64,000 nt of DNA, taken from positions 1 to 64,000 of the forward strand of contig JACRBZ010000030.1 of NCBI GenBank assembly GCA_016219185.1, read 5' to 3'. Shown in pieces: positions 8,149 to 16,814 of the stretch. The notes beneath the pieces were generated by a model that saw only the letters and a program-made list of their open reading frames with translations, did not search any database and was not told the DNA's origin. The first letter of the stretch is position 1, and every line of letters starts with the position of its first letter. The DNA comes from Deltaproteobacteria bacterium (GTDB lineage Bacteria; Desulfobacterota; Desulfobacteria; Desulfobacterales; Desulfatirhabdiaceae). The translations under genes were made by a program, and so were the position numbers.

Positions 8149-9813
8149 ATGAATACGATAGACAAAATCATGGTCGTCGATGACGAAAAGGGAATCTGCC
8201 AGAATGTGGCAAAGATTCTGTCCAAGAATAATTATGAGGTTATCTGTGCGCTCAGCGCATCGGAAGCGCTGGAGCGGATGAAAACCGAATCCTTTGACCT
8301 GATGATTTCTGATATTGTCATGCCTGGAATGAACGGCCTGGAACTTCTCAAACAGGTCAAAAACGAGTGGCCGAAGACCCGGGCACTGATGATGACCGCT
8401 TATGCGTCAACCGATACCGCATTAAAAGCCATTCGTCTGGGTGCGCTGGATTATGTGTCCAAGCCATTTACACCGGATGAACTGCGAACCGTGGTCCAGA
8501 AAGCCATGTCTGGCGATCTGGTGCAGGTCAAAGCCTCTGAAAAGGAAATCGAAGTCATTAATGTCATTGATATCGATATTCCGTTTGACGGGGATGAAGT
8601 CGCCAAATACACCGGGGAAGATTATGTCATGACCCTCGGCCGGTCGGATATGCCGGTGATCGAGGTGAAAGTTCCGGACAAATTGGAAAATTTCTGCGCG
8701 GTCGGTGACATGGTCTGTGAGATTTTCAAAAAATTGGGCGGAACCTGCAAGATCGGGAACAAGTCCCATCTCTGTCCTCAGAAAACAGCTAAAAAAACTG
8801 CCGGTTCAAAGAAAATGGCAGAAGCACCGGATCGGTCTAAATGGATCGGCATCGATATGCCGTTTAATTATGATGAGGTGGTTTCTGTAACTGGACCGGA
8901 GTATGTCGCCCACCTGGGCTCAGAGGGCGTATCTTTTGTCTCTTATGAAGAGTTGAAGGAAAATGTGGCCCGAATGATGGGTAAGCCCTCCGGAAATATA
9001 GATGTGGACATGCCGTTTGACCGCAGTGAAGTGGCCAAGGCTGCAGGTGCCGACTATGCCGATACGCTGGGATCATCGGATATGCCGGTTGTAGAGGTGA
9101 GAATATCTGAAAAACTGGAGAACTATTGCCAAGTCGGCGAGATGGTCTGCGATATTTTCAAAAAGCTGGGAGCTACCTGCAAGGCGGGAACCAAAACCAG
9201 TCTGTGCCCCCAGAAAAAAAGCCAGAAAAAAGCAGTGGCCGGAAAGCAAGCCGCTATGGATGTGTCCCGCCTCATCGGAGTGGATATGCCGTTTGAATTC
9301 GATGAAGTGGCTGCGGCTGTTGGCGCATCGTATGCCATGCATTTGACCACAGGAGAACGCGCTGTCTATTCTTATGAAGAAATCAAGCAGAATGCCGCTG
9401 CATTGATGGCGCAGCAGAAATCGAAAATCAAGCGTCCGTCCGGCACCAAGCGCAGTGCTCTGGTCATCGATGACGAAGTGGCCGTGAACAACAACATCCG
9501 AAAAATCCTCGAGAAAAAAGGCTATCGTGTGGACCAGGCAATCAGCCGGGAAGAGGCTCTTGAGAAAATCGAGGATAGAAGCTACCCGGTTGTTATGCTG
9601 GATTTGAAAATGCCCGGCGTGAAAGGGCTGGAACTGCTGCAAAGCATTCGTGAGCGCAGGCCTGAAGCAATGGTTGTCATCATTACCGGCTATGCCAGCA
9701 TTGAAACCGCGGTAGAAACCGCCAGAATGGGTGCAGTTGGATATCTGGCAAAGCCCTTCACACCGGATGAAATCCGGGGAGCCGCGGACAACGCGGTCCG
9801 GCTGGCGGCTTAA
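8149..9813 (+). CDS. Double-REC response regulator with a duplicated Cys-containing module
   Basis: 554 aa, ATG with AGGAGG upstream. REC1 (1-120) has Asp55 and REC2 (about 435-554) has Asp485; both have the KPFTPDE Lys. Between them lie two module types in the order A-B-A-B (about 140-210, 232-282, 282-356, 375-425). Each begins with a version of hDhPFxxxEV...GxxYxxxLG. The A modules carry four Cys with identical spacing, CX6CX9CX8C, ending in LCPQK; the B modules have none and end in a YEE(L/I)K helix. There is no DNA-binding or enzymatic output domain. I do not recognise A or B as a named family. The sigma-54 promoter and the hdr cluster just downstream suggest a link to redox metabolism. 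Confidence 0.85.
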   Translation: MNTIDKIMVVDDEKGICQNVAKILSKNNYEVICALSASEALERMKTESFDLMISDIVMPGMNGLELLKQVKNEWPKTRALMMTAYASTDTALKAIRLGALDYVSKPFTPDELRTVVQKAMSGDLVQVKASEKEIEVINVIDIDIPFDGDEVAKYTGEDYVMTLGRSDMPVIEVKVPDKLENFCAVGDMVCEIFKKLGGTCKIGNKSHLCPQKTAKKTAGSKKMAEAPDRSKWIGIDMPFNYDEVVSVTGPEYVAHLGSEGVSFVSYEELKENVARMMGKPSGNIDVDMPFDRSEVAKAAGADYADTLGSSDMPVVEVRISEKLENYCQVGEMVCDIFKKLGATCKAGTKTSLCPQKKSQKKAVAGKQAAMDVSRLIGVDMPFEFDEVAAAVGASYAMHLTTGERAVYSYEEIKQNAAALMAQQKSKIKRPSGTKRSALVIDDEVAVNNNIRKILEKKGYRVDQAISREEALEKIEDRSYPVVMLDLKMPGVKGLELLQSIRERRPEAMVVIITGYASIETAVETARMGAVGYLAKPFTPDEIRGAADNAVRLAA

Positions 9814-9825
9814 ACCCCTAATTTT

Positions 9826-9860
9826 TGCAACCGACTGAAGCAGTTGTTCAGCCGGTTGCA
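9826..9860 (+). terminator. Strong hairpin after the double-REC gene
   Basis: A 14-bp stem with one A-C mismatch (arms 9826-9839 and 9847-9860) closes a 7-base loop, 12 bases after the stop codon at 9813. The T-run is on the 5' side (9822-9826), so it could serve either strand. The remaining sequence from 9861 to 10063 shows no gene. Confidence 0.6.
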
Positions 9861-10063
9861 TTATTACCCACGCTTGGAGTTGCATTCACGTACTTCGGTG
9901 ATGACCAAACTGCGCACTCTAATCCGGTTGCTGGAATCATGTTCAGCAGTCCATGCCCTATACCTACCTGCTTTTTCAAGATAATCTCCATATATTTCAG
10001 AATCCTCCATCATTCCCAGATGATGAACCCTTCCATTTCGATATGATTCTTTCGGAAAATCTG

Positions 10064-10092
10064 TTGACAAGAAAAAATTCAAAGGTTACTAA
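10064..10092 (+). promoter_or_regulatory. Candidate sigma-70 promoter of the hdr cluster
   Basis: A perfect -35 box TTGACA (10064-10069) is followed after 17 bases by a weak -10-like TACTAA (10087-10092). It lies about 75 bases before the Sec-HdrA start and is the best promoter candidate in the 354-base gap after the double-REC gene. Confidence 0.5.
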
Positions 10093-10100
10093 AACACTTT

Positions 10101-10136
10101 GTTTCAATTTTCTGAAACCAAACGTCGCTGACGTTT
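10101..10136. promoter_or_regulatory. Two adjacent palindromes upstream of the Sec-HdrA gene
   Basis: GTTTCA/TGAAAC (10101-10106 and 10113-10118) and AAACGTC/GACGTTT (10120-10126 and 10130-10136, 3-base loop) sit just downstream of the candidate -10 box. Their position fits operator sites for repression, or a leader hairpin. No regulator can be assigned. Confidence 0.5.
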
Positions 10137-10167
10137 TTAGTAATGCAAAGCATAGGAGACGCGAATC

Positions 10168-10575
10168 ATGTCGAACGGAAACCCTGTTATCGGGTCTGTT
10201 TTGGTTGTCGGTGGCGGCATTGCCGGAATGCAATCCGCCCTGGATCTGGCCAATTCAGGCTATTATGTGTATATTCTTGAAAAATCCCCCTCCATTGGCG
10301 GGGTCATGTCCCAGTTGGACAAGACTTTCCCGACCAATGACTGCGCCATGTGAATTATTTCCCCCGTACTGGTCGAGGTCGGCCGGCATCTGAACATCGA
10401 ATTAATCACGTATGCGGATTTGGAATCTGTTGATGGCGTTCCTGGCAATTTCAAAGTCAAGGTTCGAAAACGCGCCCGAAGTATCAAAATGGATTTGTGT
10501 ACGGGTTGCGGCGCCTGTGTGGAAAATTGTCCGGTGGTATGCCAGACAGTCGTGAACAGCCCTTCAGCCGCATAG
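10168..10575 (+). CDS. Selenocysteine-containing HdrA N-terminal half
   Basis: 135 aa if the in-frame TGA at 10351-10353 is read as Sec62; stop TAG at 10573-10575. The FAD-binding motif [15 protein letters not shown] is followed by [15 protein letters not shown], where ordinary HdrA has Cys. The typical VEVGRH segment and one [4Fe-4S] motif [13 protein letters not shown] come next. Both sides of the TGA match HdrA without a gap, so this is not a nonsense mutation. The protein stops where full-length HdrA would continue, and that continuation is found inside the NuoG-HdrA fusion at 13035-16298. AGGAGA precedes the ATG. The predicted role is electron transfer as part of a split HdrA flavoprotein. 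Confidence 0.87.
10351..10384 (+). other. Candidate SECIS element for the Sec-HdrA gene
   Basis: The UGA is followed after 17 bases by GGTCG (from 10371), flanked by CCGTACT and AGGTCGG, which pair with a two-base internal mismatch. This places a GGU-type apical loop close to its distance in E. coli fdhF (18 bases). The element lies inside the coding sequence, as bacterial SECIS elements do. Confidence 0.6.
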
Positions 10576-10649
10576 TTCCGCGTCCATCAATCGCTTATCA
10601 TTAATGACATTATCGGATACGATAATTTGATCCAAAGGATTTCAGTCTC

Positions 10650-11144
10650 ATGGAACCTACCATTCAAATTGATTTGAAAAAAATCGATGACATCATAACC
10701 CATTATCATGGGAACAAAGAAGCCCTGCTGATGATCATGCAGGACATCAGCGATATTTACAGTCATGTACCCCCTGCGATCATTCCGATTCTGGTTGACC
10801 GACTCGGCGTCAAAAAAAGCCTGATCTATAGTGTTGCCACATTTTACAAGACCATCAGTCTTGAGCCAAGAGGCAAGTATATCGTCAGTGTATGCACAGG
10901 TACCGCATGCCATGTTCGGGGCGCTGAAAAAATTACCGAAACTTTGCAGCAGAAACTGGGGATTCAGGAAGGCCAGACCACTGCGGACAGACTTTTTACG
11001 CTGAAGGCAGTCAGATGCATCGGTTGCTGCGCATCCGGGCCCGTCATTACGGTTAACCAGGAAACTTATGGCGGTCTTGACAGAACAGCCGCGGGAAAAG
11101 TCATCGACGATTATAAAAACATGCCTCTTAACGGCACGGCGTAA
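10650..11144 (+). CDS. NuoE-like [2Fe-2S] subunit (thioredoxin-like)
   Basis: 164 aa, the usual size of NuoE/HndA/HydC-type 24-kDa subunits. A helical N-terminal region precedes the thioredoxin-like fold with the cluster ligands CTGTAC (CX4C) near residue 83 and CIGCC (CX3C) near 122. It relays electrons between the NuoF flavin and the other clusters of soluble NAD-linked hydrogenases or formate dehydrogenases. Here it lies 18 bases before the nuoF-like gene with no hydrogenase gene nearby, so it most likely serves the Hdr complex. It is cytoplasmic; no signal peptide is seen. Confidence 0.92.
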   Translation: MEPTIQIDLKKIDDIITHYHGNKEALLMIMQDISDIYSHVPPAIIPILVDRLGVKKSLIYSVATFYKTISLEPRGKYIVSVCTGTACHVRGAEKITETLQQKLGIQEGQTTADRLFTLKAVRCIGCCASGPVITVNQETYGGLDRTAAGKVIDDYKNMPLNGTA

Positions 11145-11162
11145 CGGAGGTTATTAGATATC

Positions 11163-13016
11163 ATGGCAATTTTATCGAATCGGGAATCCCTGGAGAAATT
11201 TCAGGACAAACTCAAGTCCGCCCAGTCCCATGGCAAAAAGAAACTGGTTTCGCTTTGCGCAGGATCTGGATGTGGCGCCTATGGTACCGCAAAAGTTCAT
11301 CAGGCCCTGATGGAAGAGTTGACCCGGCAGAATCTGACAGAAGAGGTTGAGGTCAAGCTGACAGGATGTCACGGTTTTTGCGAAAAAGGGCCGATCATGG
11401 TCATTCATCCGCAAGGCATATTCTATCCCCAGGTCAAACCGGAACACGTGTCTGAAATTGTGGAAAAAACCATAAAAAATAACGAACTGGTTCAATCCCT
11501 GATTTTCAAAGATCCGGCATCAAAGGCCAAAATAACCCTCGAGCATGACATCCCGTTTTACAAACTTCAGCAGCGTATCATCTTCGGCAACAATGGACTC
11601 ATCGATCCGACCAGCATCGACGATTATATTGCAGTCGGCGGGTACGGTGCCATGGCCAAATCTCTTTTTGACATGACGCCGGAGAAGATCATTGCCGAGA
11701 TCAAGAAATCCGGACTTCGGGGACGGGGCGGCGGCGGCTTTCCGACAGGCATCAAGTGGGATACCTGCAGAAAACATCACGGCACGCGATATATCATCTG
11801 CAACGCGGATGAAGGAGATCCCGGCGCGTATATGGATCGCAGTCTGCTGGAGGGAAATCCTCACAGCGTCATCGAGGGGATGATCGTTGGCGCCATTGCC
11901 ATTGGTTCCCATGAAGGATACGTCTATGTCCGGCACGAATATCCGCTGGCCGTGACCAATCTGACCATCGCCCTGGATAAGGCCCGGGAATACGGTCTGC
12001 TCGGTAAGAACATTTTGGGCTCCGGCTTTGATTTTGACATTCATATCAGCCGGGGCGGTGGCGCATTTGTCTGCGGCGAGTCCACGGCATTGATGGCATC
12101 TCTGGAAGGCAGTCCGGGAAGGCCCCGAGCCAAATATGTTCACACGGTTGAAAAAGGGTTCAAAGAAGGTCCTTCCAACCTCAACAACGTGGAAACCTGG
12201 GCCAATGTGCCGATCATCATCAATAAGGGCGCGGACTGGTATGCGGCGATCGGCACCAAGCACAGCAAGGGAACCAAAATCTTTTCTCTGGTCGGCAAGG
12301 TGGTGAACACGGGTCTTGTAGAGGTTCCCATGGGAACCAGCCTTCGGACCATCATCTTCGATATCGGCGGCGGCATTCCCAAAAAAAAGAAATTCAAAGC
12401 GGTCCAAACCGGAGGCCCGTCCGGAGGCTGCATTCCGGAACGATTTCTCGATCTGGGAGTTGATTTTGATGAGTTATCCAAGGTCGGCTCCATCATGGGA
12501 TCCGGCGGTATGATCGTCATGGATCAGGACACCTGCATGGTGGATGTGGCCCGGTATTTTCTGGATTTTCTTAAGGAAGAATCCTGCGGCCAGTGCAATC
12601 CCTGCCGGGAAGGCATCAAGCAGATGTTCGAGATCCTGACCAGCATCTGCCAGGGAAACGGCAAGGAAGGTGATATCGAGTTGCTGGAAGAGCTTGGCAG
12701 CATGATTCAGAAGTTTTCGCTTTGCGGTCTGGGGACATCCGCGCCCAATCCGGTATTGACCACGCTTTTGTATTTTCGGGATGAATATGAAGCCCATATT
12801 CGGGACAAGAAATGTCCCGCAGGAGTGTGCAAGCCGCTCTTTCATTATGAAATTGATGCCGAAGCCTGCACCGGATGCCAGTCTTGCGCCCGTAAATGTC
12901 CGCAAGAAGCGATTGCCGGAGAGAAAAAACAGCCCCATCAACTTGATCAGACCAAGTGCATCAAATGCGGCATTTGTTACGAAGCCTGCAAATTTGACGC
13001 AATTGTGATTCGATAA
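11163..13016 (+). CDS. NuoF-like NADH-binding flavoprotein with extra ferredoxin domain
   Basis: 617 aa. An N-terminal thioredoxin-like [2Fe-2S] domain (CAGSGC...CHGFC) precedes the NuoF core with the FMN/NADH glycine loop GRGGGGFPTG near residue 186 and NADEGDPGAYMDRS. The [4Fe-4S] motif is CGQCNPCREG plus a distal LCGLG. Two C-terminal [4Fe-4S] motifs follow (CTGCQSCARKCP, CIKCGICYEACK). This is the layout of HndC/HydB-type subunits of bifurcating enzymes. It should carry the NAD(H) site of the complex. A GGAGG lies about 12 bases before the ATG; the neighbours are close and in the same direction. Confidence 0.95.
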   Translation: MAILSNRESLEKFQDKLKSAQSHGKKKLVSLCAGSGCGAYGTAKVHQALMEELTRQNLTEEVEVKLTGCHGFCEKGPIMVIHPQGIFYPQVKPEHVSEIVEKTIKNNELVQSLIFKDPASKAKITLEHDIPFYKLQQRIIFGNNGLIDPTSIDDYIAVGGYGAMAKSLFDMTPEKIIAEIKKSGLRGRGGGGFPTGIKWDTCRKHHGTRYIICNADEGDPGAYMDRSLLEGNPHSVIEGMIVGAIAIGSHEGYVYVRHEYPLAVTNLTIALDKAREYGLLGKNILGSGFDFDIHISRGGGAFVCGESTALMASLEGSPGRPRAKYVHTVEKGFKEGPSNLNNVETWANVPIIINKGADWYAAIGTKHSKGTKIFSLVGKVVNTGLVEVPMGTSLRTIIFDIGGGIPKKKKFKAVQTGGPSGGCIPERFLDLGVDFDELSKVGSIMGSGGMIVMDQDTCMVDVARYFLDFLKEESCGQCNPCREGIKQMFEILTSICQGNGKEGDIELLEELGSMIQKFSLCGLGTSAPNPVLTTLLYFRDEYEAHIRDKKCPAGVCKPLFHYEIDAEACTGCQSCARKCPQEAIAGEKKQPHQLDQTKCIKCGICYEACKFDAIVIR

Positions 13017-13034
13017 ATATAAGGGAACCGATTG

Positions 13035-16000
13035 ATGATCACATTCAAACTCAATGGTAAAACAGTTCAGGGGGAGGAAGGGCAGTATATCCTCCAGGTT
13101 GCCCAGAAATATGGGGTCGATATTCCAACCCTTTGCCATCATAAAGCCCTGGAGCCGGCCGGTATGTGCCGGCTGTGCACGGTGGAGCTTTTTGACGGAC
13201 GAAGAACCCGTTTTGTGACCTCATGCAATTATCCCATCTGGGAAGGCATGGAGGTTAAAACCGATTCCGAAGATGTACACCAGGGCCGCAAGCTGATCGT
13301 GGAATTGTTGATGGCTAGGTGTCCGGATGTACCGGTCCTCAAGGAATTGGGTAAAAAATACGGCATTTCGGAAACCCGGTTTAAAAAAGAAGAAGATACC
13401 TGTATCCTTTGCGGGCTGTGCACGCGCATCTGCGCTCGCATGGGAAACAGTGCGATCAGCCTGACCGGTCGCGGCGTGGATATGAAGGTGGATACGCCGT
13501 TTCATATTCAGACCGATGTCTGCATGGCCTGCGGTGCGTGCGCCTCGGTATGTCCCACCGGACACATCACGCTTGAAAAAATCCGGGAGCAGGTCAGTTC
13601 CCAATCCTTCAAGGCAATTCCATCGGAATACGATATGGGGCTGAAGGGCCGGAAACCTGTATATGTCCCTTATGCCCAGGCCGTACCCAACACCCCGGTT
13701 ATCGACCGGTCTGTCTGTATCCATTTTAAAACCGGAGGATGCAAGGTCTGTACCGAATTCTGCGGGGTCAATGCCATTGATCACGCCATGCAGGATGAGA
13801 TCGTGGAGTTAAATGTCGGTTCCATCATTCTGGCCCCGGGATATCAGCCCTTTGATCCGTCGAAATTTGACGCCTATGGATACTCCAAACATCCCAATGT
13901 CATTACCGCCATGGAAATGGAGCGGATACTGTCGGCTTCCGGCCCCACGGCCGGACATCTGGTGCGTCTCTCGGACCATAAAGAGCCTAAAAAAATTGCC
14001 TGGTTCCAGTGCGTGGGCTCCCGGGACATGAACAAGTGCGATCATGCCTACTGCTCGTCGGTCTGCTGCATGTATGCCATCAAGGAAGCCGTGATCGCCA
14101 AGGAGCATGCGGGTAGCGATCTGGACTGTGCGATTTTTTACATGGACATGCGCACCCATGGCAAGGATTTCGAGCGCTTTTATAACACGGCCAAAGACAA
14201 ACACGGAGTGAGGTTCATCCGCAGCCGGGTTCATACCATTGATCAGGTTGCAGGAACCGATGATCTAAGCATCCGCTATGTCACCGAAAGTGGCGAGACA
14301 GTCACGGAACTTTTTGACCAGATCGTGCTGTCCGTGGGAATGGAAATAAACCCGGATGTCGTTAGCCTTGCCAAGCAACTGGACATTGATCTGACCGCAG
14401 GGAGTTTCTGCGAGACTACTTCATTTGAGCCGGTGAGCACTTCTCGAGAAGGCATCTATGTGTGCGGCGCCTTCCAGGGGCCCAAAGACATTCCGCAATC
14501 GGTTATCGACGCCAGTGCTGCAGCGGCAGTGGCAGGAGAAAATCTCAGCCTGGCAAGGAATACCTTGACCAAGGCAAAAGAGATTGTCCCGGAAATCAAT
14601 GTTGCCGGAGAGCGCCCCCGGATCGGCGTGTTCATCTGCCGATGTGGCATCAATATTGCCGGCGTCGTCAATGTTCCTTCTGTTGCGGAGTATGCGGCAA
14701 CCCTTCCCTTTGTGGAATTTGCAACCGATAACCTCTATTCCTGTTCTCAGGACACCCAGGACAATCTGGTCAGCATCATCAAACAGAAAAACCTGAACCG
14801 GATCGTTGTGGCTGCCTGTACCCCTAAAACCCATGAACCCCTGTTCCAGGAAACCCTGATCAATGCCGGTCTGAACAAGTATTTGTTTGAAATGGCCAAT
14901 ATCCGGAATCACGATTCCTGGGTTCATAAAACATGTCCTGAAAAAGCCACCCAAAAGGCCAAGGATCTGGTGCGTTCAGCGGTGGCCAAAGTCGCTCTGA
15001 CCCTGCCGCTCAAGGAATCCGACCTTCAGATCAAGCCGTCTGCGCTGGTCATCGGCGGCGGTATCTCCGGTATGGCTGCGGCCCAAAGCCTGGCACATCA
15101 GGGCTACGAAACCCATCTGGTTGAAAAAAGCGGCCAGTTGGGAGGTCAGGCCCGAAATATTTACCATACGGCCAAAGGTGAGAATGTTCAGGAAAAACTG
15201 TCTGAATTGATTCAGGACATTCAGAAAAATGAACGGATCCATGTCCATCTGGATTCGGACCTGGTTCAGGTGGATGGATTTGTGGGAAGCTTTAAAAGCA
15301 CCCTGCATGCCAATGGAAAAGATGAGATTCTGGAACACGGCGTTGCCGTGATTGCCACCGGTGCTACCCCCCTGATGCCTTCCGAGTATGCGTACGGCAA
15401 AGATGCCCGAATATTGACCAGTCTGGAGCTGGACCGCAAGTTCATGAATGACGACCCATCGCTAAAGACGCTGAAATCTGCCGTGTTTATCCAGTGCGTG
15501 GGTTCCAGGGAGCCGGAGCGTCCTTACTGCTCCCGTGTCTGCTGCACCCATTCCGTTGAGAATGCCCTGGAGCTGAAACACCGGAACCCGAATATGAATG
15601 TCTATGTGTTGTACCGGGATATCCGGACTTACGGCGAGCGGGAATATCTCTATAAAGAGGCCAGGGAAAAGGGGGTTATTTTTATCCGCTTTTCCCTGGA
15701 TGACAAACCGCAGGTAGCGGTGGACAACGGCCGATTGACGGTTCGGGTGAAGGATCACATTCTGGGTCGTCCCCTTGAACTGGATACCGATCTGATTGCC
15801 CTGGCCACGGCAATCATCCCGAACCGGGATGAGAAACTGGCGAATTTCTTTAAAGTTCCGCTGAACGCCGACGGCTTTTTTGTGGAACGCCACGCCAAAT
15901 TGGGGCCTTCCGAGTTTGCAACAGACGGCGTGTTTTTGTGCGGTATGGCACATTATCCCAAGCCCATCGATGAATCCATTGTCCAGGGGAAGGCGGCCGC

Positions 16001-16298
16001 CTCCCGTGCGGTTACGCTGCTGGCCCGTGAAATCATTCAAACCAGCGGCACGATTGCCGAGGTCGTTCCGACGACCTGCAGTTCATGCGGGGTCTGCGTT
16101 TCGATATGTCCGTATTCCGCGCCCTCATTTATTGAAGAAACCGCCCGCTTCAACCCGGGGAAAGCCCAGATCAACCCCGTGCTCTGCAAGGGCTGCGGGC
16201 TTTGCGTGGCATCCTGCAGGTCCGGTGCCATTCGGCTGAAAGGCTTTGACAACGATCAGATATTTGCGCAGATCATTGCGCTGAATGAAGCTGTTTAA
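13035..16298 (+). CDS. NuoG-like/HdrA fusion iron-sulfur flavoprotein
   Basis: 1087 aa from the ATG at 13035 (AAGGGA upstream; the TTG three bases earlier is less likely). Residues 1-110 are a NuoG-type [2Fe-2S] domain with Cys34, 45, 48 and 64, followed by two [4Fe-4S] motifs near 122-175. From about 200 the sequence is HdrA, but it begins at the point after the FAD domain and first cluster, with FQCVGSRD and YCSSVCCMY near 324. A second, complete HdrA unit starts near 535 with CRCGIN, has its own FAD motif GGGISGMAAA near 674 and QCVGSRE/YCSRVCC near 820, and ends in two [4Fe-4S] motifs (about 1014-1068). It is the likely central flavin hub of the complex. Confidence 0.93.
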   Translation: MITFKLNGKTVQGEEGQYILQVAQKYGVDIPTLCHHKALEPAGMCRLCTVELFDGRRTRFVTSCNYPIWEGMEVKTDSEDVHQGRKLIVELLMARCPDVPVLKELGKKYGISETRFKKEEDTCILCGLCTRICARMGNSAISLTGRGVDMKVDTPFHIQTDVCMACGACASVCPTGHITLEKIREQVSSQSFKAIPSEYDMGLKGRKPVYVPYAQAVPNTPVIDRSVCIHFKTGGCKVCTEFCGVNAIDHAMQDEIVELNVGSIILAPGYQPFDPSKFDAYGYSKHPNVITAMEMERILSASGPTAGHLVRLSDHKEPKKIAWFQCVGSRDMNKCDHAYCSSVCCMYAIKEAVIAKEHAGSDLDCAIFYMDMRTHGKDFERFYNTAKDKHGVRFIRSRVHTIDQVAGTDDLSIRYVTESGETVTELFDQIVLSVGMEINPDVVSLAKQLDIDLTAGSFCETTSFEPVSTSREGIYVCGAFQGPKDIPQSVIDASAAAAVAGENLSLARNTLTKAKEIVPEINVAGERPRIGVFICRCGINIAGVVNVPSVAEYAATLPFVEFATDNLYSCSQDTQDNLVSIIKQKNLNRIVVAACTPKTHEPLFQETLINAGLNKYLFEMANIRNHDSWVHKTCPEKATQKAKDLVRSAVAKVALTLPLKESDLQIKPSALVIGGGISGMAAAQSLAHQGYETHLVEKSGQLGGQARNIYHTAKGENVQEKLSELIQDIQKNERIHVHLDSDLVQVDGFVGSFKSTLHANGKDEILEHGVAVIATGATPLMPSEYAYGKDARILTSLELDRKFMNDDPSLKTLKSAVFIQCVGSREPERPYCSRVCCTHSVENALELKHRNPNMNVYVLYRDIRTYGEREYLYKEAREKGVIFIRFSLDDKPQVAVDNGRLTVRVKDHILGRPLELDTDLIALATAIIPNRDEKLANFFKVPLNADGFFVERHAKLGPSEFATDGVFLCGMAHYPKPIDESIVQGKAAASRAVTLLAREIIQTSGTIAEVVPTTCSSCGVCVSICPYSAPSFIEETARFNPGKAQINPVLCKGCGLCVASCRSGAIRLKGFDNDQIFAQIIALNEAV

Positions 16299-16381
16299 TT
16301 TATGAACCTGAACTTCCGGCGGCAGCTTTAAAGGATTACACCCTTTAGGGCAACCGGCGTTTGGGTAAAGGAGTTAAGATA

Positions 16382-16813
16382 ATGACCGAGTTTGAACCCA
16401 AAATCGTCAGTTTTCTATGCAACTGGTGCAGTTACGGTGCGGCGGATCTGGCCGGGGTTGGCCGGATGGAATATCCGTCCAATATCCGGGTGATCCGGAT
16501 TCCCTGCACGGGCCGAATGAGTCCGAAATTTTTCCTGTCGGCACTGAGTGAAGGTGCCGATGCGGTCTGGGTGTCCGGTTGACATCCCGGCGAATGCCAT
16601 TACCTGGAAGGTAATTATTATGCCCGGAGAAAATTTGGACTGTTTATGAATTTAATGGAACACATGGGAATTGAGCCGGGGCGACTGCAGTTTTCCTGGA
16701 TCAGCTCTGCGGAATCCACCAAGTTTGTCGATGTGGTCAAGACCGTTACAGCATCCGTAAAAGCCCTGGGTCCAAATACAACTTACAAAAAACAAGCAGT
16801 TAAGGTAGCTTAA
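16382..16813 (+). CDS. flxD: Selenocysteine-containing MvhD/FlxD electron-transfer subunit
   Basis: 143 aa if the TGA at 16580-16582 is read as Sec67; stop TAA at 16811-16813. The N-terminal part has [14 protein letters not shown] and IPCTGRM, and the centre reads VSG-Sec-HPGECHY, where most MvhD proteins have GCHPGDCHY. MvhD carries a [2Fe-2S] cluster and links HdrA to a hydrogenase, formate dehydrogenase or Flx proteins. AAAGGAG precedes the ATG at 16382. The next gene starts two bases after the stop, so translation is probably coupled. Similarity on both sides of the TGA rules out a simple stop codon. Confidence 0.93.
16599..16615 (+). other. Candidate SECIS hairpin for flxD
   Basis: A perfect 6-bp stem (ATTACC 16599-16604, GGTAAT 16610-16615) closes the 5-base loop TGGAA, 16 bases after the UGA. 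Position and size fit a bacterial SECIS; the loop differs from the E. coli GGUCU type. Confidence 0.55.
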
Positions 16814-16814
16814 C

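Noticed and set aside
10120..10140. Terminator or attenuator before the Sec-HdrA gene
   Set aside because: The 7-bp AAACGTC stem is weak and only a short T-run follows; an operator is more likely.
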